DNA of 64,000 nt from Dirofilaria immitis. Its lineage: Eukaryota; Nematoda; Chromadorea; Rhabditida; Onchocercidae. A program made the translations under genes and the position numbers. Each line of letters opens with the position of its first letter. The first letter of the stretch is position 1. Of the stretch, positions 40,601 through 52,849 are shown in pieces. A model generated the notes under the pieces. The model had not been told where the DNA came from. It did no database searches and worked only from the letters and a program-made list of their open reading frames with translations. The stretch is taken from contig JAKNDB010000087.1 of assembly GCA_024305405.1 (NCBI GenBank), forward strand, positions 1,116,001 through 1,180,000, given 5' to 3'.

Positions 40601-42404
40601 AGATAAGAGTTAAATTATTCGAAAATAGAAGCTAACTTCAATAAAAAACGTTAAAATTTTCTTATTTATATAAAAAATAGGCAGATTAATGAAAAACATC
40701 GGGAAATTTTATAGTATCACTAAATTCAAAATAATTAATATTATCAAGTATTAGCCGAAAATTATGTTATGCTGCCGTAAAACGGAATTCTTCTTCCTGT
40801 TATTTCCATGATATATCTAGAAAATCATGATATAAAAATCAATATGTTCAGGAAATCAAAGAATGTAAAAAAATTATAATGATTGAAAAGAAAAAAACTC
40901 TAAATAGACATTTAAATTTTCTTGCAGATTTTTGGCAGTGATGATATGGAAATGAATGGTTATAATCTTAAACGTTTCGTTATGCAATCCGTTGTTGGTA
41001 ATTCGGCAATATTTCGTGCACATTGTCCGTCTACAAGATCATTACTTTTGGATATTTTCGCAAATGCTGTATCACCTGAACATTATCTAACTGGACAACC
41101 GATTAAATTTAAAAGTATTTGCAAATTTAAGGTAAACTTATTGTCATTAATAGAAGTTGAAAAGATGACAGTATTTCAGAGAATTTTTAAACACATTTAC
41201 GGATCCTAGTTTTAGTAATCTATTATATTTCTCAATAAATAATATATATAAGATTATTCTTTGATGTTTTAAAAAATTTATTGGCAGGTACTTTTAACAT
41301 TTAATTAAATTATTACTTAATAATTATCATAACAATAAATAGTAAAATTTTAATTTAAATAATCTATAACGTTATAATTTGAATCATTTATGATAAAATA
41401 GTTTATTATAATCAATTAATTGTTGATGTCTATGATTTAGTCGATAGCATGCAATATTTATAAATAATTAAAAGCATTCAAAAGTATTATCAAATTTTTG
41501 CAGATTATTTGCGAAAAATTAAATGTAATAATGGTACCGTTACCTGAATGTGCAAGCGGTGAATGGGGTCCAGCGAAAGCATATCGCTTGTTTGGTTTAA
41601 TACCATTGACACACGAAGATGCAATCATTAATTGTGGTCGAGAGCTTGAAATCAGTTTTAGGTTAAAACTATTTTTTATAATTATTATATTTCTCTTACT
41701 TTTTATTTGCTTATTTTCTTAGAAAGCTTTGAAAAAAACTTGAATCGGAAAATTAATAAAATATTTGTGCAATGTTCTAAATTTATGAAAAAAATGTTAT
41801 TATTAGTATTACTATCACTGTCATCATTATGTTATAATAATATTATTAAAGGATGGTGAAACCGTTAGCGGAATTTGTAGCATCATTGCATATGAATCAG
41901 GTGGATGATAGCAACTTACAAGGTCATTACCAAACCATAATTCGTGGTAACATTGTCAAGATTCAGTTGGATTTTTATGAAGACGGACAATATGGTCTTG
42001 ATATTTATACGAGGTAAATTTTATATTTTTATGTGGATAGAAATTTTATTTTTATCAATCTGACAATGAATTTTGATTGTAATCATTTTTTAAAAATATG
42101 CGTTACCTTACTTTATCTTACATTTTGTTACGCAGTTTTACTTTTTATACCAAGATTTATATTTTAACTCATAAAAAGTAAATTTTCAATTTCTATAAAA
42201 CTTTAATTTTTCAACAATAGAACTTTTACTGGTGTTAACTAATTTACTTATATGTTATCAAAAATCCATTCTATTAATCACTTAATTTTCTTTAATCATT
42301 ACTTATTCGTTTATTTAAGGGAAAACTCACCAACGATATCGAATGGTAGTGGAAAGCAATTATTAACACATTGCTGCAAATATCTTATTAACGTACGAAT
42401 ATAA
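34678..42404 (+). CDS. ltd-1: LIM and transglutaminase-like domain protein (LTD-1/Hillarin family), 14 exons
   Basis: Exons: 34678-34848, 35010-35215, 35884-36000, 36200-36420, 37388-37608, 38405-38548, 38821-38985, 39261-39351, 40139-40293, 40451-40533, 40928-41131, 41504-41661, 41852-42013, 42320-42404. The product is about 728 residues. An N-terminal LIM zinc-binding domain has CHRC, HQGCFKCYIC and YCNSHVP in order. A charged coiled-coil-like middle follows (DENKKREYDQFEKETK; later REMLELFKRARV), then a Pro-rich patch, a transglutaminase-like core (GIKYGTESYHVLF...YAGLHCVVIKGYS...NTWNAVYLSGSW...QCNWGARHLV) and KY/Hillarin C-terminal repeats (FALPFVRS-like, NLKRFVMQSVVG, LLTHCCKYLINV). Relatives act in the epidermal cytoskeleton and with septins. 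The core lacks the Cys-His-Asp triad (Thr, Asn and Gln stand there), so it is probably non-enzymatic. Exons 2, 4, 9 and 11 each lack one base in an A/T run; adding it restores both frame and exon phase. The start ATG directly follows an AAAACAG that could be a trans-splice acceptor. Confidence 0.93.
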
Positions 42405-45290
42405 TGCCTTATCTTTTAAAATTATATTTATACTATTCAAAAATTTCTTTACACAACATTTTTGTATTTATATTTTATATATGAAATTAAACTCTTAGTT
42501 GATTAGTAATATATAAGTGTATTATTTATGTATTATTTAATTTCATCCAATTTCTATTTTCATATTAAACATTACTGAAACTAATGATTAAAACAAAAAC
42601 TAAAAGATTATTTTATCTTATTGCAGCTATTGCAAATTACATTTATTAATATAATATTTCCTATTATTACTTATTAAAATAATAATTTGTATCGTATTTT
42701 TTTCCTTTCTAAAATGTTTTGATTTTATTCTAGTCGTTATTTTTTTCGTATTTTGTTAATATTACATAATTATTATCATTCATATAATCGTCAGTAAAAC
42801 GAAAAATTTATTATTTTATTTTGGAATAGAAAAATAAAAAATAGAAAAAAAACATGAAAAAATTGATGAAGGAGTGTATTAAATAGTATGAGGAGGTAAT
42901 AGAAATAAGATATAGATTTTTGAAGGAACAGTTTATTTTCAAATATCAATTTAATAAAAAGAAGGAAAAACTTTTTTCCTTTTATTTTTAAATATCTTCT
43001 TCTTTCATTTTATAGAAATGTTCAAATAAAAAAACTAATAAGAATTTTTGAAAACTAATAAGAATTTTCGGAAGCAAAAATATCATTATTTTATCCTTAT
43101 ATCGAAATTATTAAATTCTCGATAAACATTCATATAAGTTACTTCTCGAACCGAAATAAAACTCTTATTTTCGTTCATTTAATTTTAGCATATGTGTTTA
43201 TCTGTGATTCGATATTTTAAATTGGAATTTTTATAACAGTTTTTATTAATTTATATTTATATCGATATTGTTCATTTTATCAATTTGTATACATTTTCAT
43301 GTACCAATAATCTTTTTAATTTAATATTTCTGAATGCATTTCAGTATTTATGCATTTCTGTACGTACTAAAATATTTGTGATTTTCTGACTTTTAATAAT
43401 TATAATAATAGGATAAAGGATAAGCTTAAAGTTATGATATCGGGAAATGGATAAAAATTGTATGAAACATGGAATATGCTTCGTCATGGGATATGCTTCG
43501 TCATGGGATATGCTTCGTCCAGGATTGTTGTCATATATCAATTATTAAATGATTATTACTTCTATCAATGAAATACTGTGACATATTTTCATGCACGGTT
43601 TTCATGTCTTATCTATCGCCAAATAAGACAATATTTAATTATTCTTCGTCGGTTTCTTGTAAATTAAATTGATTAGTTAAATTTTAGAAAGCAAGAATAG
43701 TTTCAAACAAATATCAAACAATAATAGAGCTTACTCACTTCATATTTGAAATGACACGACGTGATATTATGTGAACTTTCGCAAAGAAAAAAAACGAATA
43801 GAAACATTCCATTTGTTGTTTGAGCGTAGGCTAAGTTTGACGTTCATTATTCTAGTATCACATGCAAGGTTATCTTTTATTACCATTGCAATTAATGCAG
43901 AAGTTTTTATATTGCGTTATGTAAAACTTGTTGAAGCCTAATTACAGCGTAAGCTTGTTGTTCATGTTTTCAGTTGACAGATGGACTTTATCCAGAATCC
44001 ATATTTTCAATCAACTTTTTGTTGTTCTTTCAACTGGGAATTGTTAAATAGAATTAGATACATTAGATACACCGGTCATGTCGATTAGTGATTATAATAA
44101 AAAAAAAAAGGAAAAAGATCTCTCCAATGAATAACGATTGGTTTTACAATGAAGTTACTTTCACAATATCAATAACATTTCCCGATGTTGAAGATTAGAA
44201 ATGAAGTCATTGGCGACAAATGCTATGTCCCGGAGTTTAATATAATATTTATCATTTCCGAAATGTTCATATAATAAAAAATATCTTAACTATCTTGATA
44301 AATTAACATTATAAAATACTTCGATCATAAAATTTTAATATTTCATGTCTCGTAACGTTGATGGTTTAATGAATCCATTAAATTTCAATTAATTTCATAT
44401 AGTAAATTATCGGTAAATTAAATGTCATACAAAACATTGCAACGATTTCGAATATGTTTCGCATTCATATTGCAAAAGCATAAAAGAACGAATGAAAATT
44501 CAAAACAGAAATTCCTCTTCCGCTAGTTTCTATTATGTGATAAAAGCGATTAATAAATGCTAACTATTAATAAATAAATTATTGTTGAATTTTGAATTTC
44601 AAAAATCTCCTGAATTAATCGAAATCATGATAGAGATAGATATTAAAGTAGAAATTAGAATGTCATGATAATCATAGATTGGAAGGTCATATCTCCATTG
44701 TTTTTCTTAAAATTCCGGCCATTTTCTTACTATCAGTTAAATTCAATCCAATGATTCGAAATTCAATGCAATCTGTACATTACATTGCTGGAGTTTGCAT
44801 ATTACAAATTTCAGGTGTCAGGAATTCGAGGGATAAAATTTTCAAAATATTTATTATCGTGTATTTTTCTGTGGTTTATGTTGTCTAACAAAGTTTTGTA
44901 AGTTGAAACATTTTCCATTTAAATGAACTTATTTTTAGAGGATGAAAAAATATTCAATTTAATAATGAAAACAAAAATTAATTTTTATTTTTACACTGGA
45001 CACAAACGCAGCAAAATTTTCTGATCTAATTTAACTCATAATTTCCAAATTTTATCATCCATCAATTCGACTAAAGTTTCAAAAACTCAATTATATTTCA
45101 AAAAAAAGGATTAATTCAAAACTTCATGAATCTAAATGCTGATAAGCGCAGCAATGTCAGTTATTTTATTAGAAGCAGAGAAATTGAAAAACTGATCAAT
45201 GGTCATTCCATAGTATTAATTGTAAATCAAAATGTTCATGCTAATATTTTCGATTGTGTTATCACTATAAACTTTAAAAATTACCGAGAA
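42405..45290. other. Intergenic DNA downstream of ltd-1
   Basis: No convincing gene. It contains only the short 17-base tandem repeat at 43474-43519. Open frames such as 44679-44888 have no recognised family. Confidence 0.45.
43474..43519. repeat. 17-bp tandem repeat, 2.7 copies
   Basis: Perfect copies of ATATGCTTCGTCATGGG, the third truncated after ATATGCTTCGTC. A minus-strand open frame through it is a repeat artefact. Confidence 0.9.
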
Positions 45291-45294
45291 TGAT

Positions 45295-45412
45295 CTCAAG
45301 GGATTTTGATGGGATAGTTAGTGCAGCTGAGTTACCTGAAAAACTTCCAGCAATACTCGATGAAATGGTTCGCGAAGAATCGGGGAGAAAAAGCACTATG
45401 TGAGATTAAGAA
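45295..45412 (+). pseudogene. Short coding-like fragment, product not recognised
   Basis: One plus frame reads SRDFDGIVSAAELPEKLP, followed by AILDEMVREESGRKSTM, then a stop. The start DFDGIVSAAEL resembles an EF-hand loop with its exiting helix, but one short match is not enough to assign it. It lies upstream of the UNC-93-like exons. It might be an exon of the same locus or an unrelated remnant. Confidence 0.3.
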
Positions 45413-46179
45413 TATCCTTTAAAATAAGTAATATATCAAAATTAACTATTATCATTTTAATTAATTATTCGGCTATATACGGTCCTTAGAATTATTGAAA
45501 TTCTCGACATAAAATGAATCATTTTTGAATCTCTTTGAGTTTAATTTATATCTATAAGCTATTACAAATTACGCAGCCAAAAAAATAAAAAATAAGTTTA
45601 AAAATTGTATTTTTTTAAAATTGGTCTATTATGACCAATTTTCATTTTAACTACGTTGAATTTTAATCATGCACTAATTTTAATTACTTTTCAATCAATT
45701 CCGAAAGCAACAAAATGTTTGCTCTCTTGAATCTTGAATTAATGCCATTAATTTTAAAACTAACATTGTCGCCTCATCACGTAATGATTGAATCATTTTT
45801 ACGGTTGATGGGGTCGGAGCGATCAATTTTATGGTTGATGAACAATCATCCATTTTATCTTCATCATCAATACCAACAAATAAACCAGCATCCAGCTATC
45901 GATCATTTTTTCGAGAAAATAAAGCTAAATGATTCCTGCTAATGTGCGTATATTTTGGAATATATATTGAGGAATAAAATGTTGTCATTATTAACTATTC
46001 ATATTTATCATTATTTGATTATATTGATAAATGCTTTGGATAAAGTATGGATTACTGATAAGATATGGATTATTTTAAGTAAAAAAAATGAGTGCTAATC
46101 AAAGATAATCAAATATTTTTTTATGATAATTCAAATGCCTTAAACTGGTTTTTTGGTAACTTTTTTATTGGATCAAGCA

Positions 46180-48115
46180 AATGGTAATAGTATTTCATCC
46201 TTCATTCTGATAGCTGCAACTGGTTATTATCAATTAGAAGATCAAGTTAAAAATGATATTTTCATAATTCTCGCATTTTGATTCTTTTTTCTGTTTATGC
46301 AGAATTATGAATCAATATCTCTTTGCTTTTATATTATATCCAATATAGCAATCATTAATATGTAAATTTTTTTTAAATTAAAATTTCAAATTTTCATCTT
46401 GTTATGAGTGATGCTTAAAATGTTGAATTAATTAGAATTAATAATTGAACATATAAATTTCAGATCTATTCATTTCTTTCGCAGTAATATATCGTACTTA
46501 AGCAATCAAGTAATGAAATTTATAGCAACCAACACAAAGTGTCTATTTATCTCTTTGTGGAATCTGTTTCTATCGTATCATTGTTGATATTACTACTTTT
46601 CTTGAAATTGCAAAGAAAAAATGAAATTGTAAGATTTGTGCTAATTTTGTCACACCTCATTTTATACAAGCTATTTTTACTGGAATAATAGATATATCGA
46701 TATATGATCGAGATTACATTTAGAAATATTAAGTAATTCAAGAAGAACTACAGGTTAACTAATTGATAATAGCAAAATAAATAGATACAGATGACATGAT
46801 TAGTATCATAAATTTCTCTTGATCTTATCTAAGATAAATGATCGCATAATCTATCAAACTGCAGAAATTATGCTGTTTCTAAATAATTGAAAGCGATATT
46901 TCGAAAATCTTATACAAGATCATTACTCGTGCTGCTAACAATTTTTAACAATGTTGAACAAACATTTCTCATAGGCCTATTAAATAAATAAACTTTTTCT
47001 TCTTAACTATCATAAATAGATCAATTGCACATTTAGATTTTTAGTTTATTGATGGATGAAAATAATGTCAATAAATGATTTTTTTAAGGCTTACATTGCT
47101 TATCTGGTACAGGTCAAATTGGATACGTAATGAAAGGATTTGGTGTAGCAAATACTATATGCAAATTAGTTTTGGGGGCTATTGATAAAATGGTTCGGAC
47201 GAATGCCGTTGTTTGTTTTTAATGCTGTTATCAGTATGCTTATATCATTGACACTTTTCGTAAGTTTCGTTTACTAATATTGGTCAGTTAATTATCAGCT
47301 TAGAGACTAATAATTACTTTATTGCAACTCTTTCATCTTGGCAAATCTTTGAACCATCTTTTTGATTATTTACTTTTCGAATTAATATCATAATAATGGT
47401 CATATATGATCTTTGAAAGAATCATAGCAATATTTCATTTTTCTGATTTTACAATAGGGAAATATCTGAAAGCTATTTTGGATAATAATTCATTAATATA
47501 AAGTTCAGCATTAAATTGTCCTATTCACTATTAAAATATTACTATTTCAGATTTGGCCTCTGAATCTTAATGATACATCATTATTTTATGCTACTGTTAG
47601 TCTTCTAGGCATAGCCTGATGGTGTTTGGAATACTCGAATTAGTAATAACTAATTTTTATTTATTTAGTTTATCGATAAATGATTAAACACTACTTATTA
47701 AATTAAGATAATAGTATTACATTCAAATTTAACTGAATAAATGAATTTTCAAATTTAATTTAAATTAATTCATGATTATATGTAAATGATTAACAAATAA
47801 TTATTATAGTGGAACATTACCACTAACAATTTCATTCGTTAGCATTTCAAAGTGTATAAAAAATAAAAAACAGAAAGGACGAAAAAACCGGGAGTTGAAA
47901 TTTAGAATTTTAATTATAAGATTATGGATAGTCATTTAGAAGTTGCATTTGCTAATTATCGATTTTGGGAATTAACGGGTTTTGCTTTTGGACTTATTCT
48001 CATTCGTTTTACAATTGTCACCTAATTTTTGATTATTTCATTAGGCATATTATTGGTTAGAATGCCTTGTTATTTGGGTATCGAAATTTATAACGATATC
48101 ACTGTAAATTGAAAT
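46180..48115 (+). pseudogene. UNC-93-like membrane protein gene, decayed
   Basis: Several exon-like pieces in order resemble the UNC-93 family (twelve-helix, MFS-like regulators of potassium channels and trafficking). 46195: GNSISSFIL (family GNLISSFVL). 47089-47259: GTGQIGYVMKGFGVANTIC, then, after a +1 shift, KWFGRMPLFVFNAVISML, ending at a GTAAGT donor. 47551-47655: IWPLNLNDTSLFYATVS, then, after another +1 shift, DGVWNTRIS. 47921-48025: EVAFANYRFWELTGFAFG. 48049-48115: a short hydrophobic tail. Splice sites are partly intact (ATTTCAG, GTAAGT). The frameshifts are insertions, unlike the single-base losses in ltd-1, and the N-terminal half is not found. A decayed copy is therefore more likely than an intact gene. 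Confidence 0.6.
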
Positions 48116-48339
48116 TTAATTATCAGATATTGCGATAATTTTTGGTATAATGGTTTTATGTGAAATTTCTATATAATATATTAATTGTTATTCATTGATA
48201 AATGATCGATCATCCATTGACCATTAATGATTGCTAATTTGATCTTTTGTCTTAACTGTCTGTTTTAGTGAATTCTAATAATATATTTTAAAAGTAAAAC
48301 ATTTTAAAATCTTAAAAAGCTCATGAAATTTTCCAAATA

Positions 48340-48720
48340 TTATACTATATATTTCTTGACAGAGAGTTAACTTTTCAAGTTTCATTTCTATAAATCTAAT
48401 ATTCAAAAATTTAGAAACAATAAAAAAATTTTAAACAAGCTAGAAAATTTTAAACAATATTTATAAATTTTCCGTTTTAATCAATGACAGAAATTTCTCA
48501 CTCGAAAAGAATATCAAGAATAGCATTCATTGTTTGTATTTCTATCAATTTTTCTTGTTGCCTTCAAAATAGCCAATTTTCTGCGTTTGAACACTGTCGC
48601 TATAATGTAATACCAACTGCTTTTTCTGTGATTTCTCCTCAAATGATTTTCGTTGCTTCATTTGAATTGTTCTGTACACCCAATAATCATTTAAAAAATA
48701 CATAATTTATTCCAATCGCT
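48340..48720 (+). pseudogene. Zinc-finger gene unit 1, 5'/intron fragment
   Basis: 48455-48700 matches the intron between the two exons of the zinc-finger units at 53.6-53.95 kb and, inverted, 56.86-57.1 kb. Shared words include TTTTAATCAATGACAGAA and AGCATTCATTGTTTGTATTT. The stretch 48350-48405 (TTGACAGAGAGTTAAC...) recurs at 52757-52800, just left of unit 2. The unit is interrupted at about 48720 and its 3' part is found at 51.9-52.6 kb, so roughly 3 kb of other DNA, including a BEL/Pao fragment, lies inside it. The plus-strand open frame at 48484-48705 is intron sequence read through. Confidence 0.6.
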
Positions 48721-50235
48721 TATTTCATTTGGGTTTTTTCCTTTTCAAATTGAAAAAATGAAAAATCATTAATATAAATTGAATTAAGTTAATCATTTAT
48801 TTTAAAATTAAGAATAAGGCTAATTTTTTTTATGATAAAAAGCAAAAACTAAAATATATATAACCGCGGTTGATATTTATTTACTTATGTTCAAGGTTAA
48901 GTTATAAGTGAAATGAATTAGATTGTTTGATCACAAAATTATATACTAAGACAGAATTTAGCTTATTAAACGAATTTAGCTTCTTAAATTTAGAAAAAAT
49001 CTTGAATTAAAGCTGAAATTAATCTACGAAATTTCAGAAAAATAGGTTAAATAAGCTTATGAAGAATCTGTGTCAGTGACAAGTGGAGATACAAATAAAT
49101 TATTTTTATATAAATGTTTTTCTTTTTCTTCCTCAATGTATGCTTAATGCTTTTTCATTCTGCGAAAAAAAAAAATCTAGAAGTTGCTAAAAAAGGTGTA
49201 ACTGTTCTCAAAAAAATCTTTATTCCTGCATTAATTTTTATTTCAAAATCAGAAGTTGAAATTATGTATATATATCTAAAATTAACATCCAAACTGAGGA
49301 AGGAAATGGTGCTCCACAAGTAATGGGTCGCATCATAAAAGCATTTCACTGAGAGTTATATTACATCGCAACAAATATAATTCAAAAAATAAAATTTCTC
49401 TTAATAAATTTTTGTACTTATTAGTGCGCACAAATTAGCTAAATAAGTCGTCGAATATTTTCTAATCTTTTGGATGTTAATTTTAGATATACATATACAC
49501 ACATAAATCGACGAAGAGTAAATTAACTATGGAATAATCAAATTTCATTAAAATCTAGCATTAAATACTTTTACGATATTAATTGGAAGCTAATGGAAGT
49601 CTAGGATAATTAACAATGTAATCAATTCGTCCAACTATAATTCATACAATGGAATGAATAATGATATAAAAGCTCTATAAGATTTTTTGCATAATTTACT
49701 TGATTTGTATAATTTAATTAATTAAAGATTCAATCAATAGAATGATTCGATTTTTCATAATTATTAGCATCAATTATCAACAATTCGTCAGTTATTATCA
49801 AATGATTGAGAAGGAGTCAAAAAGAGCGAAGAAACTGAGAGATTCCGATTGAATATTGATTAAAATTTGAAATTTTGCAATTTTAAGCAACATTTTTTAG
49901 GCTAACAAATTTTCAATATGATTACTATTTTTAATTAATGCTATATAAGTTGCTTTCAGCAACTGATTGTGATATGCATACTAATTTATGCATTAAAATG
50001 ACATGCAAAACAATGATAATATATTTTTCAAATTATAAATAAATTGAAATCATAAATTATTATTTTAAAAATTATGAATTATGATTGTTTATTATGGTAA
50101 TGAAAAATGAAATATCCTGAATGAAGTATAAAAAGCATATTCAAGGAAACAAACGAAAAAAGACGAACTGTTATTATTGCAAACTGATAATATTTGTTAT
50201 AAATACAAACGAAAATATTTTATGATCTTTAATCA
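48720..50235. other. Intergenic DNA inside interrupted unit 1
   Basis: AT-rich sequence with no recognised gene. It separates the unit 1 fragment from the BEL/Pao remnant and may be part of a larger insertion. Short overlapping frames on both strands at 49114-49349 show no family resemblance. Confidence 0.4.
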
Positions 50236-50239
50236 TACA

Positions 50240-51600
50240 ATACCTGGCGTTTTGATTGCAAACATTCTTTTAGTAATATTCTTATTTCCAATGAAATAGA
50301 TCATTCTCTCTGTTCCATTTGTTGCCCTAAAATTAGCATCAGAGTTTTGCATTTTCTTATTGTGAATTTCAATCGCCCTAGAACTAGACCATATTCCTTT
50401 GCTGGGACAATATCTTACTTTTTCACGGCAAGCTTATGACATCTTCCTTCTTTATCTCGAGTTATGATTTTTGAAAAGCATTAAGTGTTTCATTGTCCTG
50501 GATGTTATTCTTTGCTTCCAATAATTTGGAAAACAAAAAATGTTTTCCAAATTTTTTCGATTGGTCATTGCGTAGTTGTGACTCTTTCCTTATTACATTA
50601 ATCCTTATCTCAGACTTCGAAATTCTACCGGTGATCAAGTTCCATTCACTTCCCAAGTCCAAAAAAAAAATTAATGTTCTCTCAAAAATTTTCTCGTTTG
50701 TATGAATTAACTAACATCACTTCTTTACACATCATGAATATCGTGGTTCCTGGAATCATCTATTTTAGTTGTTGCAACTATTTTCAGCTTCTCATAGAAT
50801 GATTTTTCAACTGATAGAAATTTCTTTCTGTGTCGTTGCTCTCTGAATGCTATACAGCATACTGTTGTGATTTGCTTTACAATGAAAACATTTAATGATC
50901 CTTCTACAGTTTTCGATTAAATGAGACTTCTTTAAACATAACTTGTATAATCTTAACCTTACCAGTTTTTCTAGTCTCGCTACTACCATTGAGCACCTTT
51001 TACACTTATCATTCCAATGATCACCGTTACAAATACGCAAGGTAATTTTCTTTTCCTTTCTGCTAGTCGCTCTTGTTAACCGTGAGATTCGATTGCTGTC
51101 GCATAAACGGTAATTTGGAGAAATATCCTAGCTTTCTGTCATTTTAATATCGATGTACTCATTTCACTTTGCCTCAAAATTTTTGTCAGTTGGTACCGTG
51201 CATTCTTCTTAATTTATATTCTTTGCCTTTGTTTCGTTTTGTAACCTTTATATATCCTAATCAAGAATGTTATTGTATCTTTCTGATCGTAGTAAACTTA
51301 ACGTGGGTGATTTTTTTCTTTCCAAAAGATTTCCTCAATTTCTTGTTTCTCGCACCTTGAATGAACCGCAAACTTGGGTAATTGAACCTTTAATTAGGAT
51401 AACATAATAACACATCAACTTAGTGATGAAAATCAATCATACAATTTCAAAGATATTCATTAAGATAATTTCAATTAAAAAAAAAAAAGAGCCTGACTTG
51501 TTGCATACAACCAACTTCGTCAATGAACATTACGTTTGGTGATCAAGACCTTCTTCTCTCGTGAGCGAAGGAACTTGGTACAATTGTAACTGTAAAAATA
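50240..51600 (-). mobile_element. BEL/Pao retrotransposon fragment (gag zinc knuckles and protease start), degenerate
   Basis: Read on the minus strand: a leader at 51600-51480, then a gag-like stretch near 51360 (CEKQEIEEIFWKEKNHP). Next come zinc knuckles at 51040-50830: CNGDHWNDKC, LCLKKSHLIENC and KCFHCKANHNSM. Then a retropepsin start at 50660 (DLGSEWNLITGRIS, in the place of the family's D-S-G-S...FI). The order gag, knuckles, aspartic protease and the CX2C-GDHW-C spacing are characteristic of BEL/Pao. The first knuckle breaks by one missing T at 51031-51033. The protease Ser is now Leu and the last knuckle Cys is Tyr. No reverse transcriptase or integrase was seen, so it cannot move on its own. 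A second copy of the leader/gag start is at 58.43-59.05 kb. Confidence 0.75.
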
Positions 51601-51907
51601 GGGACTTTGCTGGCATGGAAAGAGTACAGATCATAGACAAAAATGACAATTTTAGCCTATATTCTTACATCATACAGTAAAATACTTCGAATGAACTGCA
51701 AATCTGCTTAGCTCATGAATTCCGAAATATCATACGATATAACATATATCATCCATTCATCCATCCATGTGTAATCCAACACAAAAGGAAGCAATTGATT
51801 TCTTTGATTTTCCAGTTCTTCTCGCAATTTCAGCGATAAAGTAAAAAATAGAAATAAATAATAGCAATAAAAATTTCATGAATCAAATTTTACTAAAGTT
51901 AAATCAA

Positions 51908-52060
51908 GGATTGAATGATTGCGACAAAGAGTTCAGTCAGAATTATAATTTGCTAATACATAAAAATATACACAAAGATTCATTTGAAAGATTGCATCGC
52001 ATAATGAATATACCAACACATAATATCGTCAATACAACTATATTAAAAGGAAAATAATTT
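51908..52060 (+). pseudogene. Zinc-finger gene unit 1, 3' remnant
   Basis: The plus frame reads NDCDKEFSQNYNLLIHK, then IHKDSFERLHRIMNIP, then HNIVNTTILKGK and a stop. It matches the last finger and C-terminal tail of the unit 2 pseudogene (DKEFNQKSNM...ERLHRMKNIPANNIVNTAIL). The finger has lost its first Cys. The 500 bases after it also match the 3' flank of unit 2 at 54460-55020. It is the 3' end of the same unit whose 5' part lies at 48.3-48.7 kb. Confidence 0.7.
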
Positions 52061-52061
52061 A

Positions 52062-52640
52062 ATATTCAAAACTATGAGCTCTGTTTTACCTTTCATATTT
52101 TATGGATTATTGATTAATGGCAAAATATAATTAATGAAATTTTAGCAAAATATTTTTAATTGTAATTGAATTAAATTTTATATTAGATACGTTTCATTAT
52201 ATTTTCATACATTATTGTAATATTCCTCTTTCACCACATTTATCGCTTTTGTTATAATTTTTCATCATTAATTTGAACATGTTAGTAAAATATCTACAGG
52301 CTTATTTTATTCAAATTTTGCTCATTTTTTAGCATCACATAACGTAGTTGAACATTAAAGAAATCAGTGCGTGCTTCTTTTTTCGCACTTACTCTTGCGA
52401 ATATAGTTTCAACATTACCTGTAAATTTATAAAACCTTGAAGTCGTTAAAAATTACGTTTTTGTTGATAAGCTGATTTATGACTCTTAAATGTGCAAAAC
52501 AGCTCTGCTGAAATAATTTTCTCGTATTCCGATACAAAAAAAATTTAAAAATTATAAAGGCACAGCTTCAAACCAATGAAAAATTCAAACCAATGAATTT
52601 AAAAAAAACAACATGTAAAACAGACTGAAACACAAAGTTT
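52062..52640. repeat. 3' flank of unit 1, duplicated at 54.46-55.02 kb and inverted at 55.49-56.0 kb
   Basis: Shared landmarks in all three copies include TTTTATTC(A/G)AATTTT, AGCA(T)CACATAA, TTTCGCACT(T), AGTTTCAACATTAC and AACAACATG near the end. No gene is seen. It marks the common downstream boundary of the zinc-finger units. Confidence 0.65.
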
Positions 52641-52849
52641 ATTGATGGATTATCGCTGTTATCTTATGAAAAGATAATTCTGAAATTTCAACGATTGAGA
52701 AGGCAAATTTTATGCTCAGCAGTCATTTGAAATGAAAACTTTTCTTGAATTGTTTCTTGACAGAGAGTTAACTTTTCAAGTTTCAGTTTTATAAATTTCA
52801 TATTGAAAAATTATTATCGCATCGAAATAAATTCATTTAGTTTGCTATT

